64,000 nucleotides of DNA, taken from positions 1 to 64,000 of the forward strand of contig NZ_JAUEQY010000009.1 in the NCBI RefSeq assembly GCF_030406325.1, given 5' to 3'. The DNA is from Actinomadura sp. DC4 (GTDB lineage Bacteria > Actinomycetota > Actinomycetes > Streptosporangiales > Streptosporangiaceae). The notes beneath the pieces were generated by a model. The model saw only the letters and a list, made by a program, of their open reading frames with translations, did no database searches and was not told the origin of the DNA. Both the position numbers and the translations under genes were made by a program. Shown here one piece after another: positions 54,369 to 63,063 of the stretch; position 1 is the first letter of the stretch; each line of letters opens with the position of its first letter.

Positions 54369-54382
54369 GGAGAGCGCTCTCC
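54369..54382. promoter_or_regulatory. LacI operator, copy 3 (lacI autoregulation)
   Basis: Third perfect copy of GGAGAGCGCTCTCC, in the -35/-10 spacer region of lacI and about 100 bp before the next MFS gene, which it may also control. Confidence 0.8.
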
Positions 54383-54483
54383 TTTTGGCGCGGGGCCCGG
54401 CCGACAACGGCCAGTTCGGGGGCCGTTTCCGCTCTCGGCCTGCAGGATGGTCCCTGTATTTCCCCTTACTCGTTGAGGACCCT

Positions 54484-55713
54484 TTGGACGATCACACGCG
54501 CCGGGCCGAGCGCCTGTTCATCCCGGCGATATTCATCACGTCGTTGGGCAACAACATCCAGGTCATCGCGGCCTCGTTGCTGCTCGTACGGACCGAGAAG
54601 ACGATGCTCGCCGTGGGCTGGCTCTTCATCGCCGTGGCCATTCCGCAGGCGGTGCTGTCGCCGTTCTTCGGGCGGCTGGCGGACCGCTTCGACCGGCGGC
54701 GGCTGTGGTTCGGCTGCGACCTGGCGAGCGCTGTGGCGGCCCTGGCCCTTCCGCTGGGCGTGGCGGCGGGCGGGCCGCGGCATTTCGTCATCTACGGGGC
54801 CAACTTCGCGCTGGCGGCGGTGAGCGCGCTGTTCGTACCGGCGAGCGCGGCGCTGATCAAGGAGCGGGTACGGGGCTCGGAGCTGCGGCGGTTCAACGCG
54901 AACTATGAGATCGCGATGCAGACGGGGATGTTGCTGTCCGCTTCCGTGGGCGGCTTCGCCGTGCAGTGGCTGGGCGCGATGCCGTTGTTCGTGTTCAACG
55001 CGGGGACGTTTCTCGCCTCGGCGGCGTGCGTGTTCGCGATGGGGCGGGGACCGTCGGGGTCGGTGCGGGTGGTGACGGCGGACGCTGTTCCGCGTTCTAC
55101 GGCGGTGCCTGCCCGTACGGGGAGGTTGATCCTGCTGTACGCGCAGAGCAGCATCGTCGTGACGGTCTTCAACGCGCTGCTGCCGATCTTCGTCATCGCC
55201 GAGCTGCATCGGGGGAGCGGGATTCTCGGGGTCGTCGACGCGCTCGGTGGTCTCGGTTTCCTCCTGGCCGCCGCGGCGTACCGCGTGATCAGCCCGCGGA
55301 CGGAGGATCTGCCGATCGCCCTGGCCGGCTTCTTCCTGACGGGGATCGTGCTGGTGCTGCAACCCCAGTTCGGCACGCTCGGCCTCGTACCGGGCGTACT
55401 GGTCGGCGCGTGGGTGCTGGGGCAGGCCCGGATCGCCTCCAGGGCACTGCTGCTGACGTCGGTGCCGTCTCGTGAGGTGGGACGCGTCTTCGGCCTCGCC
55501 AACGCGTACGGCCTGGCGGGCACGGTGGTCGTCATGCTGGGGGTGTCGGCGGTGACGGACCATTCGGACAGCCGGTACGGTTTCGCGAGCCTCGCCGTGA
55601 TCACAACGGTCTTCACGGCTTTGGTCCTGGTGACGAGCCTGCTGACCTTCCACCGAGAACGACGAGTACTACCCCAGCTAACCGTCCCAGCCGAACAGAC
55701 CCCAACCGCATGA
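54484..55713 (+). CDS. MFS transporter (DHA3-like)
   Basis: 409 residues with 12 membrane helices. RLADRFDRRRLW is motif A between helices 2 and 3; FVPASAALIKE and MQTGMLLSASVGG are typical of the macrolide-efflux-type group. The substrate is unknown. A TTG at 54484 preceded by GAGGA at 4 nt gives the most natural N-terminus (LDDHTRRAERLFIPAIFITS); the frame is open about 100 bp further upstream. Because lacI operator copy 3 is upstream, sugar or oligosaccharide-linked export or uptake is possible, but the sequence family points to efflux. Confidence 0.85.
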   Translation: MDDHTRRAERLFIPAIFITSLGNNIQVIAASLLLVRTEKTMLAVGWLFIAVAIPQAVLSPFFGRLADRFDRRRLWFGCDLASAVAALALPLGVAAGGPRHFVIYGANFALAAVSALFVPASAALIKERVRGSELRRFNANYEIAMQTGMLLSASVGGFAVQWLGAMPLFVFNAGTFLASAACVFAMGRGPSGSVRVVTADAVPRSTAVPARTGRLILLYAQSSIVVTVFNALLPIFVIAELHRGSGILGVVDALGGLGFLLAAAAYRVISPRTEDLPIALAGFFLTGIVLVLQPQFGTLGLVPGVLVGAWVLGQARIASRALLLTSVPSREVGRVFGLANAYGLAGTVVVMLGVSAVTDHSDSRYGFASLAVITTVFTALVLVTSLLTFHRERRVLPQLTVPAEQTPTA

Positions 55714-55783
55714 CGTCCCGGGTAGCCGGCTGGTACTCCCTGGAAGCGGCGCAGGCCACCGTGGACGGGGCGCGCGATTCGCG

Positions 55784-56110
55784 TCACGGCCTCCCCGTCA
55801 CGATGCGGTAGATCCCGAGCGGGATGCTCAGCAGGCCGACCACGGCAAAGGCCGAGATGACGACCCATTCCCGGGGCGGCCGGTCCGGCCGAGTTTCCTC
55901 TCCCGGCGGAGGGATCTTCCGCAGGAACCTCAGCACCGATTCCGGGGTCCGGTCCGAACGGTCCAGAATCTGGCGGAAGGCCCTCACCGCCGGCGAGCCG
56001 AGCGCGAGCAGGACGACCCCGATCACGAGGGTCGTGATGCCGCCGGCCGACGGGCGACCGGCGTGTTCGGCGGCAAGCGTCACCGTCGGGGCGTTCCATT
56101 GGACGATCAC
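55784..56110 (-). CDS. Small two-helix membrane protein
   Basis: 108 residues, not assigned to a family. Two hydrophobic helices, GGITTLVIGVVLLALG (about 23-38) and WVVISAFAVVGLLSIPLGIY (about 83-102), flank a cytosolic charged loop (DRSDRTPESVLRFLRKIPPP). A GTG start with GGGAG upstream. The gene lies alone next to gene debris. Confidence 0.6.
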   Translation of the reverse strand: MIVQWNAPTVTLAAEHAGRPSAGGITTLVIGVVLLALGSPAVRAFRQILDRSDRTPESVLRFLRKIPPPGEETRPDRPPREWVVISAFAVVGLLSIPLGIYRIVTGRP

Positions 56111-56242
56111 GCCACATCATCTCCCGCCGGGGCCGAGCGGAACATGCGTGGCCGTGGTCGTCGAAGTGCGTGACGCTGTGGCGGTGTCGTCGTCTTTGAG
56201 CGCGGTGGAGTAGGAGCGTACGGCTAGAAGGTTGCGTGGGGA

Positions 56243-56531
56243 TCACCGGCGGGCCGGTCGCCAGGAGGTCTCCTTGACCGGGCCGAACAGTGCTTGGAAC
56301 CGGGGCGAGCTCTGCTCGGCCGGCCAGAGGTCCGGGACGCCGGTGCTGAGGCGTATTCCGTCGACGTGGATCGCTGAGGTAGTGAGCGCCGACACTGGCG
56401 GCCACGAGTTCTTCGCCTGGATCGTCCGTGAGCGCCTCGCCGTACTCGATCTCCTCGATCGAGGAAGGCCAGAACATCGCTCCACACGATGGCTCACCAT
56501 AACGCCGGCCCGGCAGCGCCGGAAAAGACAC
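56243..56531 (-). pseudogene. Broken gene with a frameshift
   Basis: Two minus-strand frames read as one protein only if joined near 56375: AMFWPSSIEEIEYGEALTDD and VAASVGAHYL in the first, then AIHVDGIRLSTGVPDLWPAE and FQALFGPVKETSWRPARR, with a stop at 56243, in the second. Both halves have natural protein composition while the alternatives are Arg/Pro/Ser junk. The family is not recognised. A one-base change or sequencing error would explain it. Confidence 0.4.
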
Positions 56532-56583
56532 TCACAGATCCGTGGCAAGAGCGGATCTTGGCCTGGCTTCCCGCTGACCTGAG

Positions 56584-56817
56584 CTAGCTGCGCGTGCGGC
56601 GACGGGCCCGCGCGTACCAAGCTGAGGCCGAGACCAGGGGTACGAATCCAAGAATCCAGACATTCCTTGTAAGGATGGCAGCCAATACCGCGAAGACGAC
56701 TGCAGCGATCGTGGACATGATCGCCAGGGGCAATGGTGTCCGATTGTGCAGCCACCGTCCCAGGACTCGATCATCGAGCCGGGTCGACGCTTGTACGGCG
56801 TTCTGCAAACTTGTCAC
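56584..56817 (-). CDS. Small two-helix membrane protein
   Basis: 77 residues. A polar N-terminus (about 1-30) is followed by LPLAIMSTIAAVVFAVLAAIL and a second segment VWILGFVPLVSASAWYA, then a basic tail RARRRTRS that would stay in the cytosol. A GTG start at 56817 preceded by GGAGG at 6 nt is strong support. No family recognised. The lower GC of this piece compared with its neighbours is noticeable. Confidence 0.65.
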   Translation of the reverse strand: MTSLQNAVQASTRLDDRVLGRWLHNRTPLPLAIMSTIAAVVFAVLAAILTRNVWILGFVPLVSASAWYARARRRTRS

Positions 56818-57003
56818 GGCCTACCTCCGGCGCCGAGCATACGCCTGTGCGTTGAATCTGTTCCGTGGTCGGCTCGCGACAGGAGAGGTCGTCCCGATCG
56901 GCACGACCGGGCGAGTGCCTCCTCCACTTCATCCCTCGGTCGGTCGTCTGCCCGGCACGAACGAGCGGGGCACGACGACATCGCAGGTTCCGATCACCTG
57001 TTG

Positions 57004-57028
57004 CCCGAACCGCCTGGAGGGGTTCGGG
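57004..57028 (-). terminator. Stem-loop terminator after the GAF histidine kinase gene
   Basis: CCCGAACC (57004-57011) and GGTTCGGG (57021-57028) form a perfect 8-bp stem with a 9-nt loop, 6 bp beyond the kinase stop. No U-run, as is usual in actinomycetes. Confidence 0.55.
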
Positions 57029-57033
57029 AGGCC

Positions 57034-58281
57034 TCAGGCGGCCTCGACCGGGATGGTGACGTCCAGCGATGTGCCCACCCCCGTAGGGCTGGCCAGGCGC
57101 AAGGTGCCCGACAACGCCTCCACCCGGTCCTTCAGGCCGATCAGGCCTGAGCCCTGGCCGAACTCGGCTCCGCCGTGGCCGTCGTCGTGGATGGTCAGGT
57201 GGACCTCGCCGTCGGCGGCTGCCAGGTCCACGTGGACCGTTGACGCCTCCGCGTGTTTGTACGCGTTCGTCAAGGCCTCGCTCACCACGTAGAAGATGGC
57301 GACCTGTACCTGTTCCGGCAGCGGGTTCGGGGCCTGGTCGTGCAGCTCCACCGGCACCGGTGACCGGCGGGCCAGGGTCTTCAACGCCGCGTCCAGGCCC
57401 GACTTCGACAGCACCGCCGGGTGCAGGCCTCTCGAAATCTCCTGCAGCTCCGACAGCACGCCCGACAGGTCGTCGGCCGCGCCGGACAAGGCCTGTTTCA
57501 GCTCATCCTGCGACGCGACCCCCTCCGCCGAGCGCAGGTTGTAGCCGATCGACACCAGGTGCTGCTGGACCCCGTCGTGCAGGTCGCGTTCGATGCGGCG
57601 TCGCGTCGCGTCGGAGGCCGCGATCACTCGCGCGCGGGAGTCGATCAGGTCCGCTCGGCTCTTGGCCTGGGCGATCGTGCAGGCGACCAGTTCCACGAAG
57701 TCGCCCAGGCGTTCCTCGGTGTCGGCGGGCGGCGGCTCCGGGCCGCAGAACATCACGGCCGTCTCCCCCCACAGCCGGCCCTCGACCCACACGGGGCACG
57801 AGACGATGTGGGAGATCTTGTTCGACCGGATCCAGGTGCCGATCTCGCTCCTGATCGAGTCGCCGGTGATCCGGGTCGCCTTGCCGGTACGGAGCACGAG
57901 CGCGGCGGCGGTGTCGGCGGCGATCGGCCAGCGTCCGCCCAGCGGGGCCAGGGCGTCGGGCACATGCGGGTCGGACCAGTGGGCGACCACCGTGGCCGTC
58001 TGGTCGGATTCGTAGCGGTTGATCGCGGTGTAGTCCGCTCCGATGAGGCTGCCGAGCTCGCCCGCGACCGTCCTGAACGCTTCCGGTGGTGAGACTCCTC
58101 GGGCGACCAGGGTGGCCACGTGACGCAGCGCGCCCTGCGACTCCGCCAGCCGCCGGAGTTCGATCCGGTCGGCGCAGACGGACTTCGATGTCGCGGCGAG
58201 GGATGACACCAGGGCACGCGAACGCAGCGCGAGTTCTCTTCGCCCGATCGTGGCCCAGTGGAGCGCATCCCGTGCTCCCAC
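57034..58281 (-). CDS. GAF-domain sensor histidine kinase
   Basis: 415 residues, no membrane segment. The GAF domain spans about residues 65-205 (IGADYTAINRYESDQTATVV, RWPIAADTAAALVLRTGK). The HisKA_3 phosphoacceptor is RRIERDLHDGVQQHLVSIGY (His near 235), and the ATPase domain has SEALTNAYKHAEA, DDGHGGA and GLIGLKDRVEALSG. This NarL-type kinase layout usually signals to a LuxR-type regulator, but none is adjacent, so it is an orphan here. GTG start. A clear hairpin follows the gene. Confidence 0.92.
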   Translation of the reverse strand: MGARDALHWATIGRRELALRSRALVSSLAATSKSVCADRIELRRLAESQGALRHVATLVARGVSPPEAFRTVAGELGSLIGADYTAINRYESDQTATVVAHWSDPHVPDALAPLGGRWPIAADTAAALVLRTGKATRITGDSIRSEIGTWIRSNKISHIVSCPVWVEGRLWGETAVMFCGPEPPPADTEERLGDFVELVACTIAQAKSRADLIDSRARVIAASDATRRRIERDLHDGVQQHLVSIGYNLRSAEGVASQDELKQALSGAADDLSGVLSELQEISRGLHPAVLSKSGLDAALKTLARRSPVPVELHDQAPNPLPEQVQVAIFYVVSEALTNAYKHAEASTVHVDLAAADGEVHLTIHDDGHGGAEFGQGSGLIGLKDRVEALSGTLRLASPTGVGTSLDVTIPVEAA

Positions 58282-58376
58282 TTCTCGTCCCTCGATGAGT
58301 TGGTGAAGGGGCCGAATAAAGGCATTTTCACACTATCAGCGCAGGTCAACCGGTCAAACCGGGGATCGTGGGCGAT

Positions 58377-59333
58377 TCAGGAAGGGAGCTGCAAGGACCA
58401 CGAACCGCCGTCGGGGACCTGGACGACGAGCCAGCCCGACCCGGGCACGTTGAGCTCCTTCATCCCGTCGCCCAGTCCGTGGATCCAGTCGGTGCCGCCC
58501 CGCCGTCCCGGCCGTTCGAAGCTGAGCCGCCACGTCCCGGTGGTCCTGACCTGCACCGTGACCCTCGTACGCGAGCCGTCGTAGGAGAGGACCTCCTCGA
58601 AGTCGCGGCCGTGCCGTTCGCCGGAGAGCGGCAGCGCCGCGCTGACCGGCAGCAGCCGTACCGACCAGTCGCAGGACTCGCCCGTCAGCTTCACCTTGAA
58701 GTGGGTGATCGACGGGTCCACGAGGTGGCGTCCGTGGTAGGTCCGCTGGGCGTTGACGATGGTCTGGCCCGTCTCGAACGTGCCATCGGTCCTGGTCACG
58801 GGGTTGACGAAGAAGTTCGCGTCGCCGCGGTAGGTGACGTCGGCGATCGCGTACCCCCCGGGCTCGGGGCGGTCGAGCAGGATCTCGTACTCGCCCGGTT
58901 TCCTGCCCGCCGTGAGGTGCCGGTCCTCGCTCGCCCGTACCTCCGGCGCGGGGGCCAGATCGTCCTCGATCGCGTCGAGCGGGATCGGACGGTGGCCCAG
59001 GCGGGCGTCGAGCCGTACGAGCGCCGCGCGGCCCTTGCCGAGCGCGGCGGCGACGCGCGCCTCGCGGTTCGGCCGGTCCTCGGGGATCGCCTTGGCCTTG
59101 TCATACGCCTCGAGCGCGGCGCGGTAGTCGGCGACCATCGCCTCGGTGTGGCCCGGCGCGCCCGGGTCGAAGACGAGGTTCTCCAACTGCTCGCCGAACG
59201 CCGTGATCGACTCCTCGATCCCGGCGTCCCCGGGCGCGGTCACGCGGGACGTGCCGCTGCGGCGGGACAGGAGGCGCATGACCAGTACGGTCAGCGCGAC
59301 GCCCGCGAGAAAGGAAACGACCACAGCCCACAT
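58377..59333 (-). CDS. Membrane-anchored extracytoplasmic protein of unknown function
   Basis: 318 residues. A single N-terminal helix (MWAVVVSFLAGVALTVLVM) anchors the protein. The next about 90 residues are helical (FGEQLENLVFDPGAPGHTEA, YRAALEAYDKAKAI), and the last about 170 residues are a beta-sandwich-like domain with WSVRLLPVSAALPL and TGTWRLSFERPG, similar in style to carbohydrate or pilus-type beta domains. AGAGGT is 5 nt before the ATG. It directly follows the Ser/Thr kinase gene (14 bp) and may be a partner or substrate of that kinase. Family not recognised. Confidence 0.65.
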   Translation of the reverse strand: MWAVVVSFLAGVALTVLVMRLLSRRSGTSRVTAPGDAGIEESITAFGEQLENLVFDPGAPGHTEAMVADYRAALEAYDKAKAIPEDRPNREARVAAALGKGRAALVRLDARLGHRPIPLDAIEDDLAPAPEVRASEDRHLTAGRKPGEYEILLDRPEPGGYAIADVTYRGDANFFVNPVTRTDGTFETGQTIVNAQRTYHGRHLVDPSITHFKVKLTGESCDWSVRLLPVSAALPLSGERHGRDFEEVLSYDGSRTRVTVQVRTTGTWRLSFERPGRRGGTDWIHGLGDGMKELNVPGSGWLVVQVPDGGSWSLQLPS

Positions 59334-59347
59334 GAGCGACCTCTGAA

Positions 59348-60895
59348 TCAAGAACGGGGACGGAACATCGCGCCGCGGACCTGCAGCCCGGTAATGGTTG
59401 CGACGCAGCGGAACGTCCGAAGGTTCTGGCTCTCGTACTGGGACTGTGAGGGCGGGATGACCTCGATGGACCATTTGTCGGGGGAGTACCTCAGCGCGTC
59501 GCCGTAGCGTGACCGTGCCATGACGTCGCGGGAGCAGAGCCGGCGTACGGTCGGGTGCTGCTCCAGCGTGTGCTCGTTCCAGGTCTGGCCGTCGGCCGGC
59601 AGCGGGGCGATCGCGAACGTCTCGTACGCGTGCCCGACCATGCAGTCGGACCGGTTGATCTGGACGTTGCCGTTGATGGCCACGATGCCGCTCCAGCACT
59701 CCGCGGTCGCGGTGCAGCGCGCGGAGGCCCCGGACACGCCGGCCGCCGGGCAGTTCCGCGCGGTGGTCTCCGCGCCGCCGTACGGGTCCTTCTTCGGGCC
59801 CGATGCGCCCGCACCGGCGGTGGAGGTGCGGGTGCCGTGGTCCGAGCCGCCGCCGATCGAGTACGCGACCAGCGCGCCGGCGGCCACGATCGCGACCGCG
59901 ACGACGATCGCGGCGGTGATCAGCGGACCGCTCATCCCGCCGCGCCGGCCCGGGACCGCGGGCTCGGTGTCCGGCCCGGCCGGCGCCTGACCCGGCCTGG
60001 GCGGTGCCTGACCCGGCCCGGGCGGGATCGGCACCGGCCAGTACGGCGGCGCGGCGCCCGCGTGCTGGGACAGGTCGGCCTCGGCGAGCGCGTCACGGAA
60101 GGCCGCGATGTTCTCCGGCCGGTCGCCGGGGTCGTACGCCATGGCCCCGCGGAGCACGGCGACCAGCCCGGCCGGCGCCCCGGGAACGTCGGGCACCGGC
60201 CCGAGGCGCGCCGCCATGAGCGCCACCATGCTCGGCGAACCGCTCGGCGGGAAGTACGGCGGCCGGCCGGACAGCAGCGCGTACAGCGTGGCGGCGAGCG
60301 AGTAGACGTCGCCCGCCACGGTGGGCTCGGCCAGGTCGAACACCTCGGGCGAGGCATAGGCCGGCGTCAGCGCCTCACGGGTGGCCGACGACTCCATCCC
60401 GGGCCGGGGGACGACGGCCAGCCCGAAGTCGGCGAGCGCGACGCCGCCGTACCGGTTGACCAGGATGTTCGCGGGTTTGACGTCACGGTGCAGCACCCCG
60501 GCGGCATGGGCCGCGGCGAGCGCGTCGGCGATGTGGACGCCGATGTCGCGGACCTCGGCGGCGGGGATCGGGCCCCTGCCACGGAGCCGGTCGGCGAGTG
60601 AGCCGTTGGGGCACAGTTCGAGCACCATGTACGGCCGGCCGTCGGCGAGCACCCCCGCGTCGTACACGGCGACCACGTGCGGGTGCCCGGACAACTGACC
60701 CGCCGCGGTCACCTCGCGCATGAACCGCCGCTTGTCCCGGTCGCTCGTCAGCCGCCGATTGTCGATCTTGAGCGCGACCTCGCGGCCGACGGAGAGCTGG
60801 CGGGCGCGGTAGACGGTCCCGTAGCCGCCCTGACCGAGTTCCCCCATGATCTGGTAGCCCGGGAGCGACCGGGCGGCGTCCCCCGCAGAGTCCAT
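59348..60895 (-). CDS. Transmembrane Ser/Thr protein kinase with C-terminal cysteine domain
   Basis: 515 residues. The kinase domain (about 13-270) is complete: GQGGYGTV, K43 in VALKID, HRDVKPAN (D138) and DFG (156-158). A Pro-rich linker (PPGPGQAPPRPG) is followed by one membrane helix (PLITAAIVVAVAIVAAGALV, about 327-346) and an extracytoplasmic domain with CWSGIVAINGNVQINRSDC and WNEHTLEQHPTVRRLCS, the cysteine-containing module common to actinobacterial kinases of this layout (septum-formation-like). The ATG at 60895 is favoured by a GATCAT -10-like box 6 nt upstream; a TTG 27 nt further is the alternative. Confidence 0.92.
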   Translation of the reverse strand: MDSAGDAARSLPGYQIMGELGQGGYGTVYRARQLSVGREVALKIDNRRLTSDRDKRRFMREVTAAGQLSGHPHVVAVYDAGVLADGRPYMVLELCPNGSLADRLRGRGPIPAAEVRDIGVHIADALAAAHAAGVLHRDVKPANILVNRYGGVALADFGLAVVPRPGMESSATREALTPAYASPEVFDLAEPTVAGDVYSLAATLYALLSGRPPYFPPSGSPSMVALMAARLGPVPDVPGAPAGLVAVLRGAMAYDPGDRPENIAAFRDALAEADLSQHAGAAPPYWPVPIPPGPGQAPPRPGQAPAGPDTEPAVPGRRGGMSGPLITAAIVVAVAIVAAGALVAYSIGGGSDHGTRTSTAGAGASGPKKDPYGGAETTARNCPAAGVSGASARCTATAECWSGIVAINGNVQINRSDCMVGHAYETFAIAPLPADGQTWNEHTLEQHPTVRRLCSRDVMARSRYGDALRYSPDKWSIEVIPPSQSQYESQNLRTFRCVATITGLQVRGAMFRPRS

Positions 60896-60901
60896 CCGGC
60901 C

Positions 60902-60907
60902 ATGATC
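60902..60907 (-). promoter_or_regulatory. Possible -10 box of the Ser/Thr kinase gene
   Basis: GATCAT on the minus strand ends 6 nt before the ATG at 60895 (consensus TANNNT matched at A2 and T6). Confidence 0.35.
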
Positions 60908-60940
60908 TCGCTTAATGCCCAAAGGGGTGGAAATATCCCG

Positions 60941-61402
60941 TTACCTGGCTGGACTTTTCGTACCGGCGGCTCTCAGCCTCCGGACGCGGCGCCAGAGAAC
61001 GAGAACGCCGGCCAGGGCCGCGGCCGAGGCGAGCGTGGCGGCGAGCTTGACCCCGATCTCCCAGCGGCTCTCGACGTCGGCCGTACGGTCGCCCGGACCG
61101 GAGACGATCCCGGCGACACGATCTCCAGGCGCGAGGCGGCCCGCGTGGTGGAAGGCGACGTCGTGGGTCGCGAACGAGCCGTCGCGGGCGGCGAAGTCGC
61201 CGTCGCAGCGGTAGATCGTCTCGTGCGTGCCGTACTTGTCGAAGACGCAGAGGGAGACCGTGATCGTGCCGGGCCGCTCGCCGGCGACCCGGGAGACCGT
61301 GTGCACGGTGTCGACGGAGAGCAACGCCGCCGGACCGGCCAGGGCGACCGTGAGGACCGCGAAGACCCAGCCGGGCGCGAGCCTCGCCGCCGGATCGGTC
61401 AT
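60941..61402 (-). CDS. Small membrane protein with extracytoplasmic loop
   Basis: 153 residues. Helix 1 (WVFAVLTVALAGPAALLSV, about 12-30) and helix 2 (KLAATLASAAALAGVLVLW, about 119-137) flank an external domain of about 85 residues with two cysteines (LCVFDKYGTHETIYRC) likely to pair, and a basic C-terminal tail. This topology resembles the DUF3592-type single-domain membrane proteins. A TAGCCT box 6 nt before the ATG suggests a leaderless message. The function is unknown. Confidence 0.65.
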   Translation of the reverse strand: MTDPAARLAPGWVFAVLTVALAGPAALLSVDTVHTVSRVAGERPGTITVSLCVFDKYGTHETIYRCDGDFAARDGSFATHDVAFHHAGRLAPGDRVAGIVSGPGDRTADVESRWEIGVKLAATLASAAALAGVLVLWRRVRRLRAAGTKSPAR

Positions 61403-61408
61403 GCGGCC

Positions 61409-61414
61409 AGGCTA
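61409..61414 (-). promoter_or_regulatory. -10 box of a leaderless promoter (membrane protein at 60941-61402)
   Basis: TAGCCT on the minus strand is followed by 6 nt and the ATG at 61402. Confidence 0.5.
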
Positions 61415-61559
61415 TCGACGGCGGCCGAGAGTGCGCGGCTTTCGGCGGCCGGAGGCATCCCCTGGCCCTTGTGACGTGCTCTTTCGTCGAAGGTAGCCTG
61501 ATTTTCGGGTCTGCCCCGAGGCGCCCGCCACCCTGATCGACCCCCTCCGGAGGGCTCGC

Positions 61560-62777
61560 ATGTCCGCCACCCGCCCGTTCGGCCGTGGGGCGACGCTGCT
61601 GTTCGCGGTCGCCTGCGGCGTGGCGGTCGGCAACGTCTACCTCCCCCAGCCCCTGCTGGCGCTCATGGCCGCCGACCTGCGGGTCAGCCCCGCGCACGCC
61701 GGGCTCGTCGCCACACTCACCCAGTTCGGGTACGCCGCCGGGATCCTGTTGCTGGTGCCCCTCGGAGACCTCGTACGGCCCCGGCGGCTGGTCACCATCC
61801 TGATGGCCGCCACCACGGCCGGCCTGGTGATCGCCGCCGTGGCGCCCGCCCTGGGCGTCCTGGCCGTCGCGGCGACGTTGATCGGAATCCTCACCGTCGC
61901 ACCGCAGATCCTCGTGCCGCTCGCCGGGCATCTCGCGCCGCCCGGACAGGCGGGCCGGGCCGTCGGGACGCTGGTCACGGGCCTGATCGCCGGTATCTTC
62001 GGCAGCCGGCTGCTGGGTTCGCTGCTGGCCCAGGCCACGAGCTGGCGGCTCGTGTACGCCGCGGCGGCCGTCCTGACGCTTCTCGCGGGCGTCCTGCTGC
62101 GTCCCGCGCTGCCGGAGGAGCCGATCGGCCGAGGGAGCTATCCGCGTGCGCTGGCCGGGCTGCCGGGGCTCCTCCGCAGGCAGGCGGCCCTGCGCCAGGC
62201 GTGCCTGGTCCAGTTCTGCAGCTTCGCGGTGTTCTCCGGCACGTGGACCGTACTCGCCCTTTATGTGACCGGACCGCGCTTCGGCTGGTCCACCGGGACC
62301 GCCGGGCTCTTCGGTCTCGTCGGCCTCGCCGCCGGAGCCCTCACCCCCATCGCCGGCCATCGTACGGATCGCCATGGCCCTCTCGCCGTCACCGCGGCGG
62401 CCGTCCTCGCCTCCGTCGTCGGCGTCGTGGTCCTCACGGTCGCGGGCACCGGCCCGATCGGGCTCGTCGCCGGGACGTTCGCGGTCACGGTGGGCATGCA
62501 GTCGGCCCAGATCGCCAACCAGGCCCGTATCTTCGCCGACCGGCCCGACGCCCGCAGCCAGGTCAACACCCTCTACATGACCGCCGCCTTCCTCGGCGGA
62601 TCCCTCGGGTCCGCGGCCGGAACCACGCTGTACAACCACCACGGCTGGGGCGGTGTCTGCGCGGCGAACGCCGTCTTCGTCACCGTCGCCCTGGCCGGAC
62701 ACCTGCTCACCCTGTACCGGACCGCGCGCGACAAACGCGATCGAAAGTTTGTTCGATCAAATGTCTCCCGTGGATAG
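61560..62777 (+). CDS. MFS transporter (YnfM/AraJ-like DHA1)
   Basis: 405 residues, 12 helices. VGNVYLPQPLLALMAADLRV in helix 1, LGDLVRPRRLV (motif A) and the helix-5 GLIAGIFGSRLLGSLLA follow the DHA1 exporters of the YnfM/AraJ line, with ALYVTGPRFGWSTGTAGLFG at the start of the second half. GGAGGG is 6-9 nt before the ATG. It is probably a small-molecule exporter; no adjacent regulator is seen. Confidence 0.9.
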   Translation: MSATRPFGRGATLLFAVACGVAVGNVYLPQPLLALMAADLRVSPAHAGLVATLTQFGYAAGILLLVPLGDLVRPRRLVTILMAATTAGLVIAAVAPALGVLAVAATLIGILTVAPQILVPLAGHLAPPGQAGRAVGTLVTGLIAGIFGSRLLGSLLAQATSWRLVYAAAAVLTLLAGVLLRPALPEEPIGRGSYPRALAGLPGLLRRQAALRQACLVQFCSFAVFSGTWTVLALYVTGPRFGWSTGTAGLFGLVGLAAGALTPIAGHRTDRHGPLAVTAAAVLASVVGVVVLTVAGTGPIGLVAGTFAVTVGMQSAQIANQARIFADRPDARSQVNTLYMTAAFLGGSLGSAAGTTLYNHHGWGGVCAANAVFVTVALAGHLLTLYRTARDKRDRKFVRSNVSRG

Positions 62778-62843
62778 GGACAGGGCAAGCACCGGTCGGG
62801 GGCGGGGAGATCGCGCGGGGCGGTCGCCGTAAGAGGAGGGCAC

Positions 62844-63023
62844 GTGAGGCGTACAAGGCGGGGCAGGAGTCACGTGATGCTGTGGTGCCTCGGGCTGGCC
62901 GCGGTCGGCGGCGGCACGTGGGCGGTGCTGTGGGCGCCGCCGGAGAGGGTGACGCTGGTCCTCAGCCTGGCCGGCCTCGTGCTCACCGGCGCCACCGCCT
63001 GGTGGCGCCCGCGCGGGCGATAG
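62844..63023 (+). CDS. Short two-helix membrane protein
   Basis: 59 residues, starting at a GTG preceded by AGAGGAGGG. After a very basic N-terminus (MRRTRRGRSH) there are two hydrophobic stretches, LWCLGLAAVGGGTWAVLW and LVLSLAGLVLTGATAW, and a basic end RPRGR. The strong ribosome binding site and the clean two-helix topology make this a credible gene even though it is short. No family recognised. Confidence 0.6.
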   Translation: MRRTRRGRSHVMLWCLGLAAVGGGTWAVLWAPPERVTLVLSLAGLVLTGATAWWRPRGR

Positions 63024-63063
63024 ACCGGCGATCCGGGGTAGGGCTCCCGTAGAGGGGGACGAC

